From Tieghemiomyces parasiticus (lineage: Eukaryota > Kickxellomycota > Dimargaritomycetes > Dimargaritales > Dimargaritaceae), in NCBI GenBank assembly GCA_027575765.1, contig JANBPT010000932.1, positions 1-18,756 of the forward strand: a stretch of DNA of 18,756 nucleotides. Direction: 5' to 3'. The stretch's first letter is position 1; every line of letters starts with the position of its first letter. This document shows, piece after piece, positions 10,223 through 18,756 of this stretch. Under the pieces are notes generated by a model. The model made no database searches. It saw nothing but the letters and a program-made list of their open reading frames with translations, and was not told where the DNA came from. The translations under genes were made by a program, and so were the position numbers.

Positions 10223-10525
10223 ATGCTCTTCAACGACAGCCTCTCCCTGGCCGCCCTCTTTGCTTCCCAGTCCACCGCGACAGCCGCTACTCCACTCGCT
10301 CTGCCCAAACCGGGGCCTCGCTTCGCCGCTGGACTCGGCAGTAGCGGCCTGCTGTCCTCGCGGAACCATTTCTCTCAAGGCACCCCCAACAACTATGCGG
10401 GCACCAGTTTCGGCAGCAATCAGCACTTAACCTCCTCCGATGGCGGGGGCGGCAGTATTCCGGGAGTCGCCCCTGCCAAGTGTGGGGTCGAAATTGCCAT
10501 GGATCACCTGCAGTTCGGGCTGTGA
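10223..10525 (+). CDS. Small orphan protein, 100 residues, downstream of a strong TATA box
   Basis: I do not recognise this protein. The frame opens at the first in-frame ATG at 10223 (MLFNDSLSLAALFASQ) and ends with CGVEIAMDHLQFGL and TGA at 10523-10525. It is rich in Ser, Gly, Ala and Pro, with a Gly run before the C-terminus and a single Cys. The first 20 residues are mildly hydrophobic but carry an early Asn-Asp, so a signal peptide is not convincing. Support comes from context: a TATAAAA box at 9899-9905, a long pyrimidine-rich leader, C/G-rich codon choice like the neighbouring genes, and an AATAAA signal 190 bases after the stop. The TATA-to-ATG distance (about 320 bases) is long and may hide a leader intron or a different first exon. 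It converges with the GNAT gene. It could be a non-conserved ORF within an mRNA that encodes something else. Confidence 0.5.
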   Translation: MLFNDSLSLAALFASQSTATAATPLALPKPGPRFAAGLGSSGLLSSRNHFSQGTPNNYAGTSFGSNQHLTSSDGGGGSIPGVAPAKCGVEIAMDHLQFGL

Positions 10526-10715
10526 GACAGTCGAGAAATAGGTCACCTTGGGACTTGCCGCACTCCCTCCCAAGCAGCCGGTAGTCGTTGCCTCCCCCTC
10601 TCCCATGTATTACAGCGACATACCCTGGCTACCCCGTCCACCCTCTAGTCATTGTAATAGCAATTGATATCATAAAATACTGATTTAACGCAACATTAGT
10701 TGCTTCTTGATCTAA

Positions 10716-10721
10716 AATAAA
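10716..10721 (+). terminator. Poly(A) signal AATAAA for the small orphan gene
   Basis: AATAAA lies 190 bases after the TGA at 10523-10525, in the AT-rich gap before the convergent GNAT gene. Confidence 0.5.
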
Positions 10722-10800
10722 TATATATCGAAATGTACCCCACAGTCTCATAGCCAGTACTCCATGAACTTGCGGTCGACCACGCATCCACTTTGGCCAT

Positions 10801-11514
10801 TTAGCTGAAACCCTGATCCGCAGGACTAGCGAGGTCTTTGAACATGGCCACGTGAGGAAAATTCTCCTCCATGAACTGCGTGGGGTCAGGAACCTCGTAC
10901 CCACAACGCATGTAAAACTCGGCCTTATCGTACTGGGCGTGAAGCCGAATCTTCTGCCACCCGAACTGCCGTGTCGCCACCTGGTGGGCGGCATCCATCA
11001 TCCGCTGGCCAATCCGCAGGCCCCGACACTGCGGCAGTACCCCCACGCGCCCCAGCTTGCCCACGCCCGGTCGGTATTCGTAGAGCCGCAACGTGCCCAC
11101 GGGAACCAGCACCGTACCGTCCTCGCCCGTGACCGTGACCCGCCCGCCGTTGTAGACAAACTCGGCTGCGGTCCCCGGCGCGAGGCTTGCCAGGTCGGTC
11201 AGGTCAGTGGGGAACGCGACGGGTGTGGATTTCGAGGTTACATCGCCCAGCAAGGTGCCAGTGTCAGTAGTGGCTGACGAAACGAAAGTGCTACTGGGGG
11301 GCTGGTGGAGGGTCGCCAGGGTTTCAAGCGGCAGTAGTGCTACCAGATGGTGGCACGTTGCGTCCTGTGGGTCCCGCTCGATAATTAGTGGGAACCCCTG
11401 CCCCTCAATAAACACTTGGATACGGACCTGGCGGCACAGGGCAAACTCGTCCAAGTGCGCGATGCTCCGAATCACTAAGTCATCGGTCGGGCACGATGGT
11501 GTTGTCGGGTGCAT
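10801..11514 (-). CDS. GNAT-family N-acetyltransferase
   Basis: This single-exon gene encodes a 237-residue GCN5-related N-acetyltransferase, which would move an acetyl group from acetyl-CoA to an amine; the substrate is not deducible. The N-terminal strand-helix reads LCRQVRIQVFIEGQGFP (residues 26-42), followed by ERDPQDATCHHLVAL, the usual pattern of small GNATs that begin with R..VF..EQG...E.D..D..HLV. Motif A is LGRVGVLPQCRGLRIGQRMM (residues 154-173), where the RGLRIG segment is the Q/R-x-x-G-x-G/A acetyl-CoA pyrophosphate loop. LHAQYDKAEFYMRCGY (191-206) is the C-terminal strand-helix with the Tyr often found near the thiol. An insert of about 60 residues, Ser/Thr/Leu-rich, at about 70-130 makes the protein longer than the typical 140-170 residues. 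The start at 11514 is the only ATG ahead of the conserved core. It converges with the small ORF ending at 10525. Closest in style to ElaA/YjcF-like or Gna1-like proteins, but I cannot choose a subfamily. Confidence 0.87.
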   Translation of the reverse strand: MHPTTPSCPTDDLVIRSIAHLDEFALCRQVRIQVFIEGQGFPLIIERDPQDATCHHLVALLPLETLATLHQPPSSTFVSSATTDTGTLLGDVTSKSTPVAFPTDLTDLASLAPGTAAEFVYNGGRVTVTGEDGTVLVPVGTLRLYEYRPGVGKLGRVGVLPQCRGLRIGQRMMDAAHQVATRQFGWQKIRLHAQYDKAEFYMRCGYEVPDPTQFMEENFPHVAMFKDLASPADQGFS

Positions 11515-13917
11515 CTGCGTCGTTATGATGGCTTAAGAGCGGTAGGCGGGCGAAGGCTAACCTAGGATAGATTGATACGGAAAGAGAGTTGACACCAAAC
11601 GCAATGAGCAATCCCCAGCCTTGGAATTGCGGCCATAGGTGACTTTGTAGGTCCAAGCCCACCTACGGTATGCTCTCGATCACTAACTGGTTACCTCCAG
11701 CTACCCAAGTCCCAATCATGCATGCATGTCCGAGGATTATCCTACCACCGGGACTCACGATAGACCCGCTGGATATACTCAACTGCAGTTGCATGGGCTG
11801 TGGTTGATGGAGTAACAGAGCTCAGACCCAAGTTTTGGCCATAGAATATACACTTCCGTGAGGTACTTGATATGAGATATATTGAATACAGCTAGAGCCT
11901 GGCCCCCACAAGGGCCTTGGGTTCTATAACAATTATATCTCTACCTTAAGCGACATTGACGAAATAGACGAGGGCAGCAGCCGCTGCGGAGACCAGGCTG
12001 TAAAGGGCAGATCATTTCTTGCCACACTACGGATATGAGTAAAACACGACGACCGAATAGGATGGCTCTTATTGGGGCCCTGTGTAACCCCGAACGTAAT
12101 ACTTTGACGAGCCGGACTGCGACCTACAGATAGGCAGCTGTATCCTGCGGCAGGTCCATATAAGATCGGAAGAGTGTATTGGGAGCAGGCGCCATATATA
12201 GATATACGTTCGCTTTAAGCGATAACTCTGCTCCGACATGGCGCTATCGAACATAGTGCACCATTGACCCAATCGCTTTGTTTACGCGAAGGGAAAAGGA
12301 GGTAGATTCGAGACAGAGAGAGGGAGAGAAGGATGGCTGGGGGATCTCCCAGACGTCCCTGTTGCCGACTTCTCAGCACCAGTGGAAGGGGGGGCGTTGG
12401 TGGTACGATTTATGTGCAACCTCGTCGGAGGAAGCGCTAAGGAAATGCCTTGCGCTCTCATCCGGCAGCCCGTTAGGATGGAAACCAAACGTAGAGGGTA
12501 TGCGCTCAAACCACGCAACCGCGTCGGAGGAAAGGTACATCGGAGGTCCCATACCCAAACCACGAATTCTAGGCACCCTGGTCGCAGCGAATGACTACGT
12601 GTGCAACTATTATGCTTGCGGCAGAGCGCAAGGGATTGGTAGGGTGCCCTAAATACGAGGTGAACGAGAGGACATGGCTTGAAGAGTCTGCGGTCGGCCA
12701 CGGAGGAGGAAAGTCGCCTAATAGAATACAAGCTTAGCACTTGTGCCGTCAACACCAGGGCTGCCGAAGCGCCGACCAGTCACAACCGAGCGGAAGGTGT
12801 ACAGCCGTGGCTAGCTGAGCAATCACACCGCCGTGTCTCCACCCATGATACCAGGCGATGGAAGCCTGCGATGCCGGCCAACCTATGGACCGAACAATCT
12901 TCCCTCTCCATTTGCCCCCGGCTGAAGGCGGCAAAGGGCGCCGAAGCGGACTGGCCCTAACCCTAGCTCATTAACGCCTAGGGCGCCCACCAGTTACCTG
13001 CACCGAGTGATGCAGGCTCTCAGCACTCCATCCCCATTGTGGATGCGAGGAGGAGGGGGGTCGGCAATACCTCTACCGCCACTATGAGGTTTACTCAATC
13101 AAGTCCACAGAGTTTGACTGGGCTATACTACCGGCGACATATGGCCACCCATGGTCGACACCTGCATGGTCCTCTTCCCCGAGCCCAAACACACACACAT
13201 ACACATATATACGCGCTATTTTTGTGTTCCTTGTTGGAAGAGAAATACCGTCGGGTAGTCCGTCAACCCCAATGATGACGGTATCGTGCTGTGTGCACCC
13301 GCCCCCTCTTTCTCTACGATGAATTGTATTGGTGCTAACAGTCGCACAAAGAAGGTATTACCGAAGTTCACCTCGCGGCGCCACGCAACGGCTCGTCGTG
13401 CGGCAAGGTCCCACCTGCTAAATTATATGGGAATTGGCCGGCGGTAATAGGTAGCCACCCTAGCCGAAAACTAAAAAAAAAAAAGATGGAGGAGGGCCAC
13501 AGCTTCACATCTCCCCTCTTGACTAGTAAACGGTGTGGTCAAGGGTCAAAGGTGACGATTGGCCCCTATATCGGAGCGGTCCTGCGCCGTGGGTCACCGC
13601 TGTCCCTCGCGGCCTGACCTGTCGTGTAACAATGGTCGATACAGGCTGTAACAGTGCACGACGGACTCCTTTCCTGTGTATCCGCCTAAGGACAAGCCTT
13701 CAACGGGATGTAGGGACCGGCCACCTACCAATAACGCCGCCTTCCCAACCCCTCTCCTGCCAAAGACTACGCTTGTCCCTCCCTAGCCCCCTTCCGCCCT
13801 CCGCTGCACGCTATTGGCCCCGTGCCAACAAGGGCACGCTGGCAGCTTGTGGCCCGGTCCTCCCCGCCGATTACGGTACACGACTTCCCGAGCCAAAGTT
13901 GAGTTGCCCAGTGGGGA
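11515..13917. other. Gene-poor interval between the GNAT gene and the secreted-protein gene
   Basis: About 2.4 kb without a supported gene. The left few hundred bases should contain the GNAT promoter, though no clear TATA box is visible for it. The interval includes an 18-base imperfect direct repeat spaced 99 bases apart (12416 and 12515), a short CA/TA mixed repeat near 13188-13208 and a run of twelve As at 13473-13484. Open frames such as 12282-12755 (minus) and 12679-12960 (plus) show no family motif, no signal peptide and no splice support. Confidence 0.5.
12416..12532. repeat. Imperfect 18-base direct repeat, 99 bases apart
   Basis: The copies at 12416-12433 and 12515-12532 differ at one base (GCAACC, then T or G, then CGTCGGAGGAA). 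The sequence between and beyond does not align, so it is not a larger tandem duplication. Confidence 0.6.
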
Positions 13918-13925
13918 TATATAAA
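13918..13925 (+). promoter_or_regulatory. TATA box for the secreted-protein gene
   Basis: TATATAAA lies 150 bases before the ATG at 14074 and is followed by a CA/CT-rich leader. Position and sequence fit a core promoter of a regulated gene. A GTAAGG and a later CCACAG in the leader could also mark a leader intron, but this is weak. Confidence 0.7.
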
Positions 13926-14073
13926 CCATACCCTCCACCACCCATATGTAAGGACTTACCACCACACCTGCGCCTGCCCCGCTTCCTTGCCTTACCCCAG
14001 CGCCATCGCAGCCTAGACTTCCACTTCCTTTTCTCCTCATTTCCACCACAGTGAACCCCACCGCGCTTTCGTC

Positions 14074-15208
14074 ATGAAGCTTGTCCACCTCGTATCCTTG
14101 AGTGCCGCGTTTCTCGTCGCCACGAATGCCATGTTCGATGGCGTGGACACAAGCGAAGAGCAGAAAAATGTAAGTACCGGTAGTATTGATGTATTTAGCC
14201 CGCATACCCCCCTCTCAATCTCCCGAGCGGAAACTGCGGGCAGACTACCAATATAACGCTGCTACTAGGTGGATATTAGGAATGGAAACTAACCTTATTC
14301 CTTATGTTTACTCAACTTCATTTTTACACTGACCTATTGTACCCGCGTGCTAGGCTATTCGAGAGGTCGCCAAGATCTATGCCAACGTTGGCGGTACCGG
14401 CCAATTTCCTGCGCACCTGGAAATGCAACTCTTCTCGTCCCCGCTTTCAGCCTTCATGGAATGTGTCGGCAGCAAAGCTAAGCTAGCTCAAACCAAGCTC
14501 AGTCTGCCGGTGTTTATGCGTGATATTGATGCCTCGGCGGTCAAGAAAATCGTAGCGCAGTCCTTCATTTTTCCCGTTTATATCCGTGCCCTCATGGCCA
14601 ACATCGATGGCACCTATAGCAACGTCATGAGTCTGCTCGAGGTCGATGGGGAGAAGAAGAGCCACCAGAAGCATGTAACCACTATGAAGGATGATCTGAC
14701 TGGCCCAAAATACGCTAAATGGAGCTCCTGCTTGAAACAACAGTATTCTAAAGTGAATAATCCCAGTAGTAAAATGCTAGCCGGAAACTGGGTGGGCGTC
14801 GCCATCGACACCGAGCACGTAGATCTCCTGGCCACGATGATGTCGGACAAGGAGACTATCAAACATGTGATAGAATTCGTGTCCGATATTATTCCCGAAG
14901 AGTTTCGATTATACATCAAGTTCGTCTCGCTATTTAGTCAGAGGGTCATGGATCCGTCTAATTTCGAGAAGACTGGTCATAAGGACGGTCCAGATTACGT
15001 AGAGATTATCCGTGAGGTTCGTCAAGATATCGAGAATATCAGCTTTTCTACCGTATTGCGCAACCTGTATCCCTTTCTAGTCGACAGCATTTATACCCAT
15101 ATTGCTAGTCTAACCGCCGAGCACCCCGAGATTTACAGCGATGATAAGATCAAACAGCTCCTTGCCGATCAGAGACTTAAGAACCCTAGACTAGGTATGA
15201 CCGACTAA
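14074..15208 (+). CDS. Orphan secreted protein with signal peptide, 316 residues, 2 exons
   Basis: I do not recognise this family. Exon 1 (14074-14169) encodes MKLVHLVSLSAAFLVATNA, a textbook signal peptide with likely cleavage after residue 19, followed by MFDGVDTSEEQKN. The intron 14170-14353 begins GTAAGT, ends TAG and is phase 0. Exon 2 (14354-15208) gives 284 residues ending NPRLGMTD. The mature chain looks mostly helical, with Lys-rich amphipathic stretches and only two cysteines (AFMECVG and WSSCLKQ), which could form one disulphide. There is no membrane segment after the signal and no retention motif at the C-terminus, so secretion is likely. A TATATAAA box 150 bases upstream and a pyrimidine-rich leader indicate a real, inducible-type promoter. 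Codon choice is by eye more AT-rich than in VAC14 or TAF7. It converges with the F-box-like signal-peptide gene about 1 kb downstream. Role unknown; an extracellular or host-contact protein is only a guess. Confidence 0.82.
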
Positions 15209-15395
15209 CTTCTCATGTCCTCTGTCTTAAACGAGTCTAGCACATCTACCGTCGTCTTTTTCATGCAGTAGTAGGCGCCGAGGGTCGAGAGCCTTCGTGG
15301 AAAACTAACACTGGAGTGGCAGCTTATCCCCTCTTTTTATTTTTACATTTTGATTATTTCGTATATTTTTTCCAAAATTACTTACCTTGAACTAT

Positions 15396-15401
15396 ATTAA
15401 A
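15396..15401 (+). terminator. Possible poly(A) signal ATTAAA for the secreted-protein gene
   Basis: ATTAAA lies about 190 bases after the stop at 15208, behind a T-rich stretch. Position fits a 3' UTR end. Confidence 0.4.
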
Positions 15402-16112
15402 AATAAGTAGGCCGGATTTCCGTTCAACTCTGCGCCAAGTTTGCAGTTAATACCATGAGTGGCCTCCAATCTTATTGTTCTGTGTGTACTCTACCCATAC
15501 CAGATCCGGTAAGCCATTGTAGTAGCGAAGAAGCACCCCTTAGTAGCCGCCTCGTCATCATCACACTAAGTCTACGCCATCGATGTTCCTGACCAAAAAG
15601 TCGAATGGCAGGCCACCAGGTTCATATTCGCTGCTACCCCACCAACCGCCAAGCCGTAGTTCTTATCTACCTTGCATCAGGCCATATAATCCACTGGCCA
15701 TTGCCGATCCCTTGACACTTTATGTTCCAAGCTCACCCTTCCCTAACTTGCGACGAGATAAAAACCAATTGCCTTTCCATCTTGCACCACACCAATTGTG
15801 ACTCAGGATGAAGTCTCGCCGGCTATATCGGCCTTCTAAAAGAATACCCTAATAAAGACTATCGTTATCTACTACACTTTATTGCTCTACCAACCACCCC
15901 AGGTTCCTATTTACCCCAGTAAAGTGTCCTGTCCCGAAGTGAGAGAGTATCCTGAATAATAGAATGCCTGGAATCGTGGGGGTGACGTTCACCCTTGCTC
16001 ATCAATGGCCGGCAACGACTTGGAACAACTACGCGGCTAGACAGCCATCCGGGTCAGGCTGAAACCTAGACAGTACCTCATTTACCGCTTACACATTGTC
16101 GTCACTCGTCGC

Positions 16113-16118
16113 TTTATT
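16113..16118 (-). terminator. Poly(A) signal AATAAA for the F-box-like gene
   Basis: On the minus strand this reads AATAAA, 165 bases past the stop at 16283 and about 40 bases past the alternative stop at 16158. It fits either 3' end. A second minus-strand AATAAA lies at 15878-15883. Confidence 0.5.
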
Positions 16119-16282
16119 CACTGGACTTTCCCCTTGGCCCAGCCTACGATACAAGGTTTACCAAGAGGATGTAGAGAGTCGGCCTAGAGTAGCGTGGCAT
16201 ATTGTAAGAACGATACCGAATAGTGCATTCATAAAATATTATGCCAAAAAGTGATAACAATAGCAATATGAAACCTTGTCTA

Positions 16283-18054
16283 CTATAGCAGGGCCAACTT
16301 ACCCGGAAGTAAATCGTACTGTACGTAAGAGAGCGCCTGGTTCGACCCATGAAAGTAAACGACATGGTTATTCGCAAACCATCTTCGAGGTTTCAGCTGT
16401 CTGTCCTGGGTCTGGTCACCCATGGACATGAAGTCAATGCTTTCATGTGCATCGGCAATGCCTGCGGGAGGGAAGCGTTCAGCAGTGCATTGCACCTCCC
16501 TGGCCGCATTTTCAAAACCTTGGCGGCGTAGAGTAGCCAGAACAATCAACAATCCCACATCTGTCAGCCTAGGTAGGTAGGCTGCAACATCTGCTGGTCG
16601 CTGGGCTACCGCTGATACCGCCACCATTCGCTGATCTAACCTGGCCTGGAATTCCATTATGTCCGGGTGGGTGCCAACCGGGGACTGGCTAAGCCGCTCG
16701 TTAAAGTCTTGGAGTCCGCGCAGGTTACCCCGCCCAACCAAAGCGGTGGCCACGTCGTCCATAAAATCGGTAGTAACAAAGGCTGCTAGATGTCGACCCA
16801 ATGCTTCGGCTTTGTCTTCGATCGGGAGTCGGGTCGCAACCGAGAGGGGTTGTAGATTTTTTCCACCGACAGTGTTGGTAAGCAGCAAGAGATTGTACGC
16901 CACAACAAGGTCTTCTTCAGCGATTATAAACTCGAGGTACTCGATGAGCGTGCAGCGGAAGTCGCTGCTGGTGAAGTATATGGCAAGATTGGCGAGAAAT
17001 TCAGTCTCTCCAGTTGACATGGCGTATACAACCACATTGGAGCGAATGGTGGGTAATTGACGGGTTGGAGTGAAACGCGGGTCGAGTGGTACGACCTTGG
17101 CACTGTGGTGAATTTTGCGGAGTCGAGGCAGTGAAGCGTGAAGAATTTGGGCCATATCGGCCGCCACCGGCATACCCTGGGCTTGGAAGTGCTGGGTATA
17201 ATCTGCGGCTGATTCCAGATATTCAATCCCAAGTTTTATTCCTTCCATAGGGGTCTCCTGGGCCAACGGATAGGTGGCCCAGCCCAGTTGGTTACGAAAC
17301 CACGGGGTCAGAATATGCGGCCGCGCCGCTTTGTAAATGTTACCTATCGGGGTAATGCCAAGATACTCAGTGCTCTGCACGACAAGTCGACGGTAGAAGA
17401 CGTTGCATAGGAAAGAATGGTAGGCCGGAAGCAAGGCGTAGAACTTAGCCACGCTAACCGGTGGTGGCAGCTCGAAAAAGTCGTTTACGGTCCGACCGGT
17501 AACGGGCGAGATGCTGCGAGGGTCAGTGGTATCCGAGAAAATCCTGCGGTAGTAGGCATTGGCCTAATGGAGGAGGAAGGGCGGGGGGTACAGGAAACAA
17601 AGGAGGTATGGGAGTTAATAGATATAGGCCGAGTGGTGTACAAGTCTCTGATAATATGAAACGCCATTGGACAAGAGATCACACCGATAGCATCAAGGAA
17701 TGGATTGAAAAAAATATATATTAAATGAATAACAACCGCACCCTCAATAATTGCCTTGCCGATGGTGAAAAAAATAAAATTAACTGAAGCAAGACTTACA
17801 AGTTCATGGGTCACGGTTGGGGCATTCATGGTCACGGTGGCCAGTATACGGCTCGTGGCGGCGACCTGTAGGAGCTGAGTTGCTTCCAGATGCGACACAA
17901 TCTTTTCAATGAGTTCCGTTGGCAGGGTGTCTAACGAGATTGAGCCGCGCACACCACGCTCGTCCTGGGTGGTCGCAGGTGTACTAGCGCCTAGCATCGG
18001 GTGGGCGTAGGCCATGGAAAGCACAGCGGCACCTAGGAGATAATACACCTTCAT
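16283..18054 (-). CDS. Signal-peptide protein with F-box-like motif and orphan helical region, 511 residues
   Basis: Exon 1 (18054-17800, 85 codons) encodes a signal peptide (MKVYYLLGAAVLSMAYA) and then an F-box-like segment at residues 43-85, with LPTELIEKIVSHLEATQLL as its core and TSRILATV following. Intron 1 (17799-17564) starts GTAAGT and ends with a strong pyrimidine tract plus TAG, phase 0. Exon 2 (17563-16283) adds 426 residues from ANAYYRRIFSD to LPGKLALL; this region looks all-helical and I recognise no domain. The start is in an ACCATGA context, and a TATA-like ATAAAAGG lies about 220 bases upstream. F-boxes normally recruit SKP1 in the cytosol or nucleus, so a cleavable export signal is contradictory. 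Either the motif is a degenerate F-box fold used outside the cell, the protein is an effector that enters another cell, or the hydrophobic N-terminus is not a signal. A near-perfect donor at 16302 would skip the last codons and move the stop to 16158. Gene structure is well supported; function is not. Confidence 0.82.
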
Positions 18055-18756
18055 GGTGCTGCGTACTTTGATGCAAGGTAGTGGATATCGTCTTCAATGA
18101 TGAAGGGGGGAACGGCACCACTACATATGTGAAGGGATGTAATTTACTATGAGCAAAAGGAGCGAACGTAAGCGAGATAATAGTGAAACGGGCAGAACAT
18201 GGGTGATTAGACGCGGCCATTATCCAGTCTGATACGATCCGATACAGCCCCGCTGGAGAATAGCATCGGTGTCCTTTTATGTAAGTCGTGAGCTTCTCTG
18301 ATCAACGTCAAGGTATGGCTTGGTGATTAAGGCGCATCTCATCAGGCTCTATGTGATGGGCTTGGGGAGGGCGATGATACAAAGTCCAGCCGTAAGTAAC
18401 AGACACCATTGGCCAGTAAATATAGACAATAATCAAGTGTAACCTTACCTATGCCTTAAGTCTCGAAGAACAAAAACATTAAAAGTGCCAGACTGGGGCA
18501 ATAGTGGGTAATTAGTACATGCCAAGTCTGCCATGCTGAGAACCAGACGGAAGGGCCCGTGAGAGCGAGAGGGGGGAGTGGAAAATATTTTGGTAACTGT
18601 TGGACTAACGACTCATCACTGTCCGTCACGGAGAGTTGGATGATAAGCCTAAGGTCTACGGCGATGGAGCGGTGAGAAGGCCATGGTTTGATTAACGCCA
18701 TTTATCTCTACGTGCTAGGTAGCCGTATTGATATTCTTTAATAGCAGACAATCTAG
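18055..18756. other. Upstream region of the F-box-like gene, to the window edge
   Basis: About 700 bases with no supported gene. The part nearest 18054 should be the promoter and leader of the minus-strand F-box-like gene. An 81-codon minus-strand frame at 18456-18701 has no recognisable motif. The region is comparatively AT-rich. Confidence 0.5.
18274..18281 (-). promoter_or_regulatory. TATA-like element for the F-box-like gene
   Basis: On the minus strand the sequence reads ATAAAAGG about 220 bases before the ATG at 18054. It is a plausible but not perfect TATA box; no better candidate is nearer. Confidence 0.4.

Larger units (their letters stand above)
15209..16157. other. Convergent 3' intergenic region between the two signal-peptide genes
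   Basis: The stretch lies between two convergent stop codons and should hold both 3' UTRs and terminators. It is T-rich just after the plus-strand gene (15335-15373). Poly(A)-type signals are visible on both strands. A 72-codon plus-strand frame at 15583-15801 is Pro/Ser-rich without a recognisable domain and is not called. Confidence 0.55.

Noticed and set aside
12282..12755. 157-codon minus-strand open frame
   Set aside because: No domain, signal peptide, promoter or splice support; composition is random-looking and Arg/Ser/Leu-rich.
12954..12966. Telomere-like CCCTAACCCTAG
   Set aside because: Only two units, with unrelated flanks; chance is sufficient.
13473..13484. Run of twelve As as a retroposon tail
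   Set aside because: No tRNA-like A/B boxes, target-site duplication or coding remnant could be seen upstream.
13533..14054. 173-codon plus-strand frame before the secreted-protein gene
   Set aside because: It runs across the TATA box and leader of the real gene and encodes a Pro/Arg-rich random-looking product.
15583..15801. 72-codon plus-strand frame between the two signal-peptide genes
   Set aside because: Pro/Ser-rich with no domain, no promoter; sits in the convergent 3' region.

Overview
The window looks like nuclear DNA from a fungus. Its protein-coding genes are split by GT-AG introns of roughly 120-285 bases, they carry TATA boxes and pyrimidine-rich leaders, and two of them are recognisable eukaryotic housekeeping proteins (VAC14 and TAF7). 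The fairly long introns, the wide gene-poor gaps and two orphan signal-peptide proteins suggest an early-diverging lineage (Zoopagomycota- or Mucoromycota-like) rather than a typical ascomycete. A mycoparasitic group such as Dimargaritales is possible, but that is an inference with low confidence. Nothing indicates a prokaryotic operon, CRISPR array, virus or intact transposon.

Layout. At 133-4028 (minus) lies a four-exon VAC14, the scaffold of the PI(3,5)P2-making Fab1/PIKfyve-Fig4 complex; the rebuilt product is 1106 residues. It is divergent from a four-exon TAF7 at 5432-7498 (plus), a TFIID subunit of 509 residues with an unusual N-terminal Arg-Gly tract and a very long acidic tract. From 7499 to 10222 no gene is supported; the stretch holds TA and CA microsatellites, a perfect AT-rich palindrome and a G-run/C-run hairpin. 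A small TATA-driven orphan ORF (10223-10525, plus) converges with a single-exon GNAT acetyltransferase (10801-11514, minus). From 11515 to 14073 the sequence is again gene-poor and ends in the TATA-box promoter of the next gene.

The right-hand part (14.0-18.8 kb) holds two convergent genes for proteins with signal peptides. One is a two-exon orphan secreted protein of 316 residues (14074-15208, plus). The other (18054-16283, minus) is a 511-residue protein that joins a clear signal peptide to an F-box-like motif, followed by a long orphan helical region. That combination is odd, because F-boxes act in the cytosol or nucleus, and it is the most interesting signal in the window. This gene also has a near-perfect splice donor inside its last codons, so its C-terminus is ambiguous.

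I see no shared pathway between the genes: the left half is housekeeping (vacuolar lipid signalling, transcription) and the right half looks lineage-specific. Exon boundaries were worked out by hand from splice motifs, reading-frame continuity and family alignment from memory; no database search was possible.
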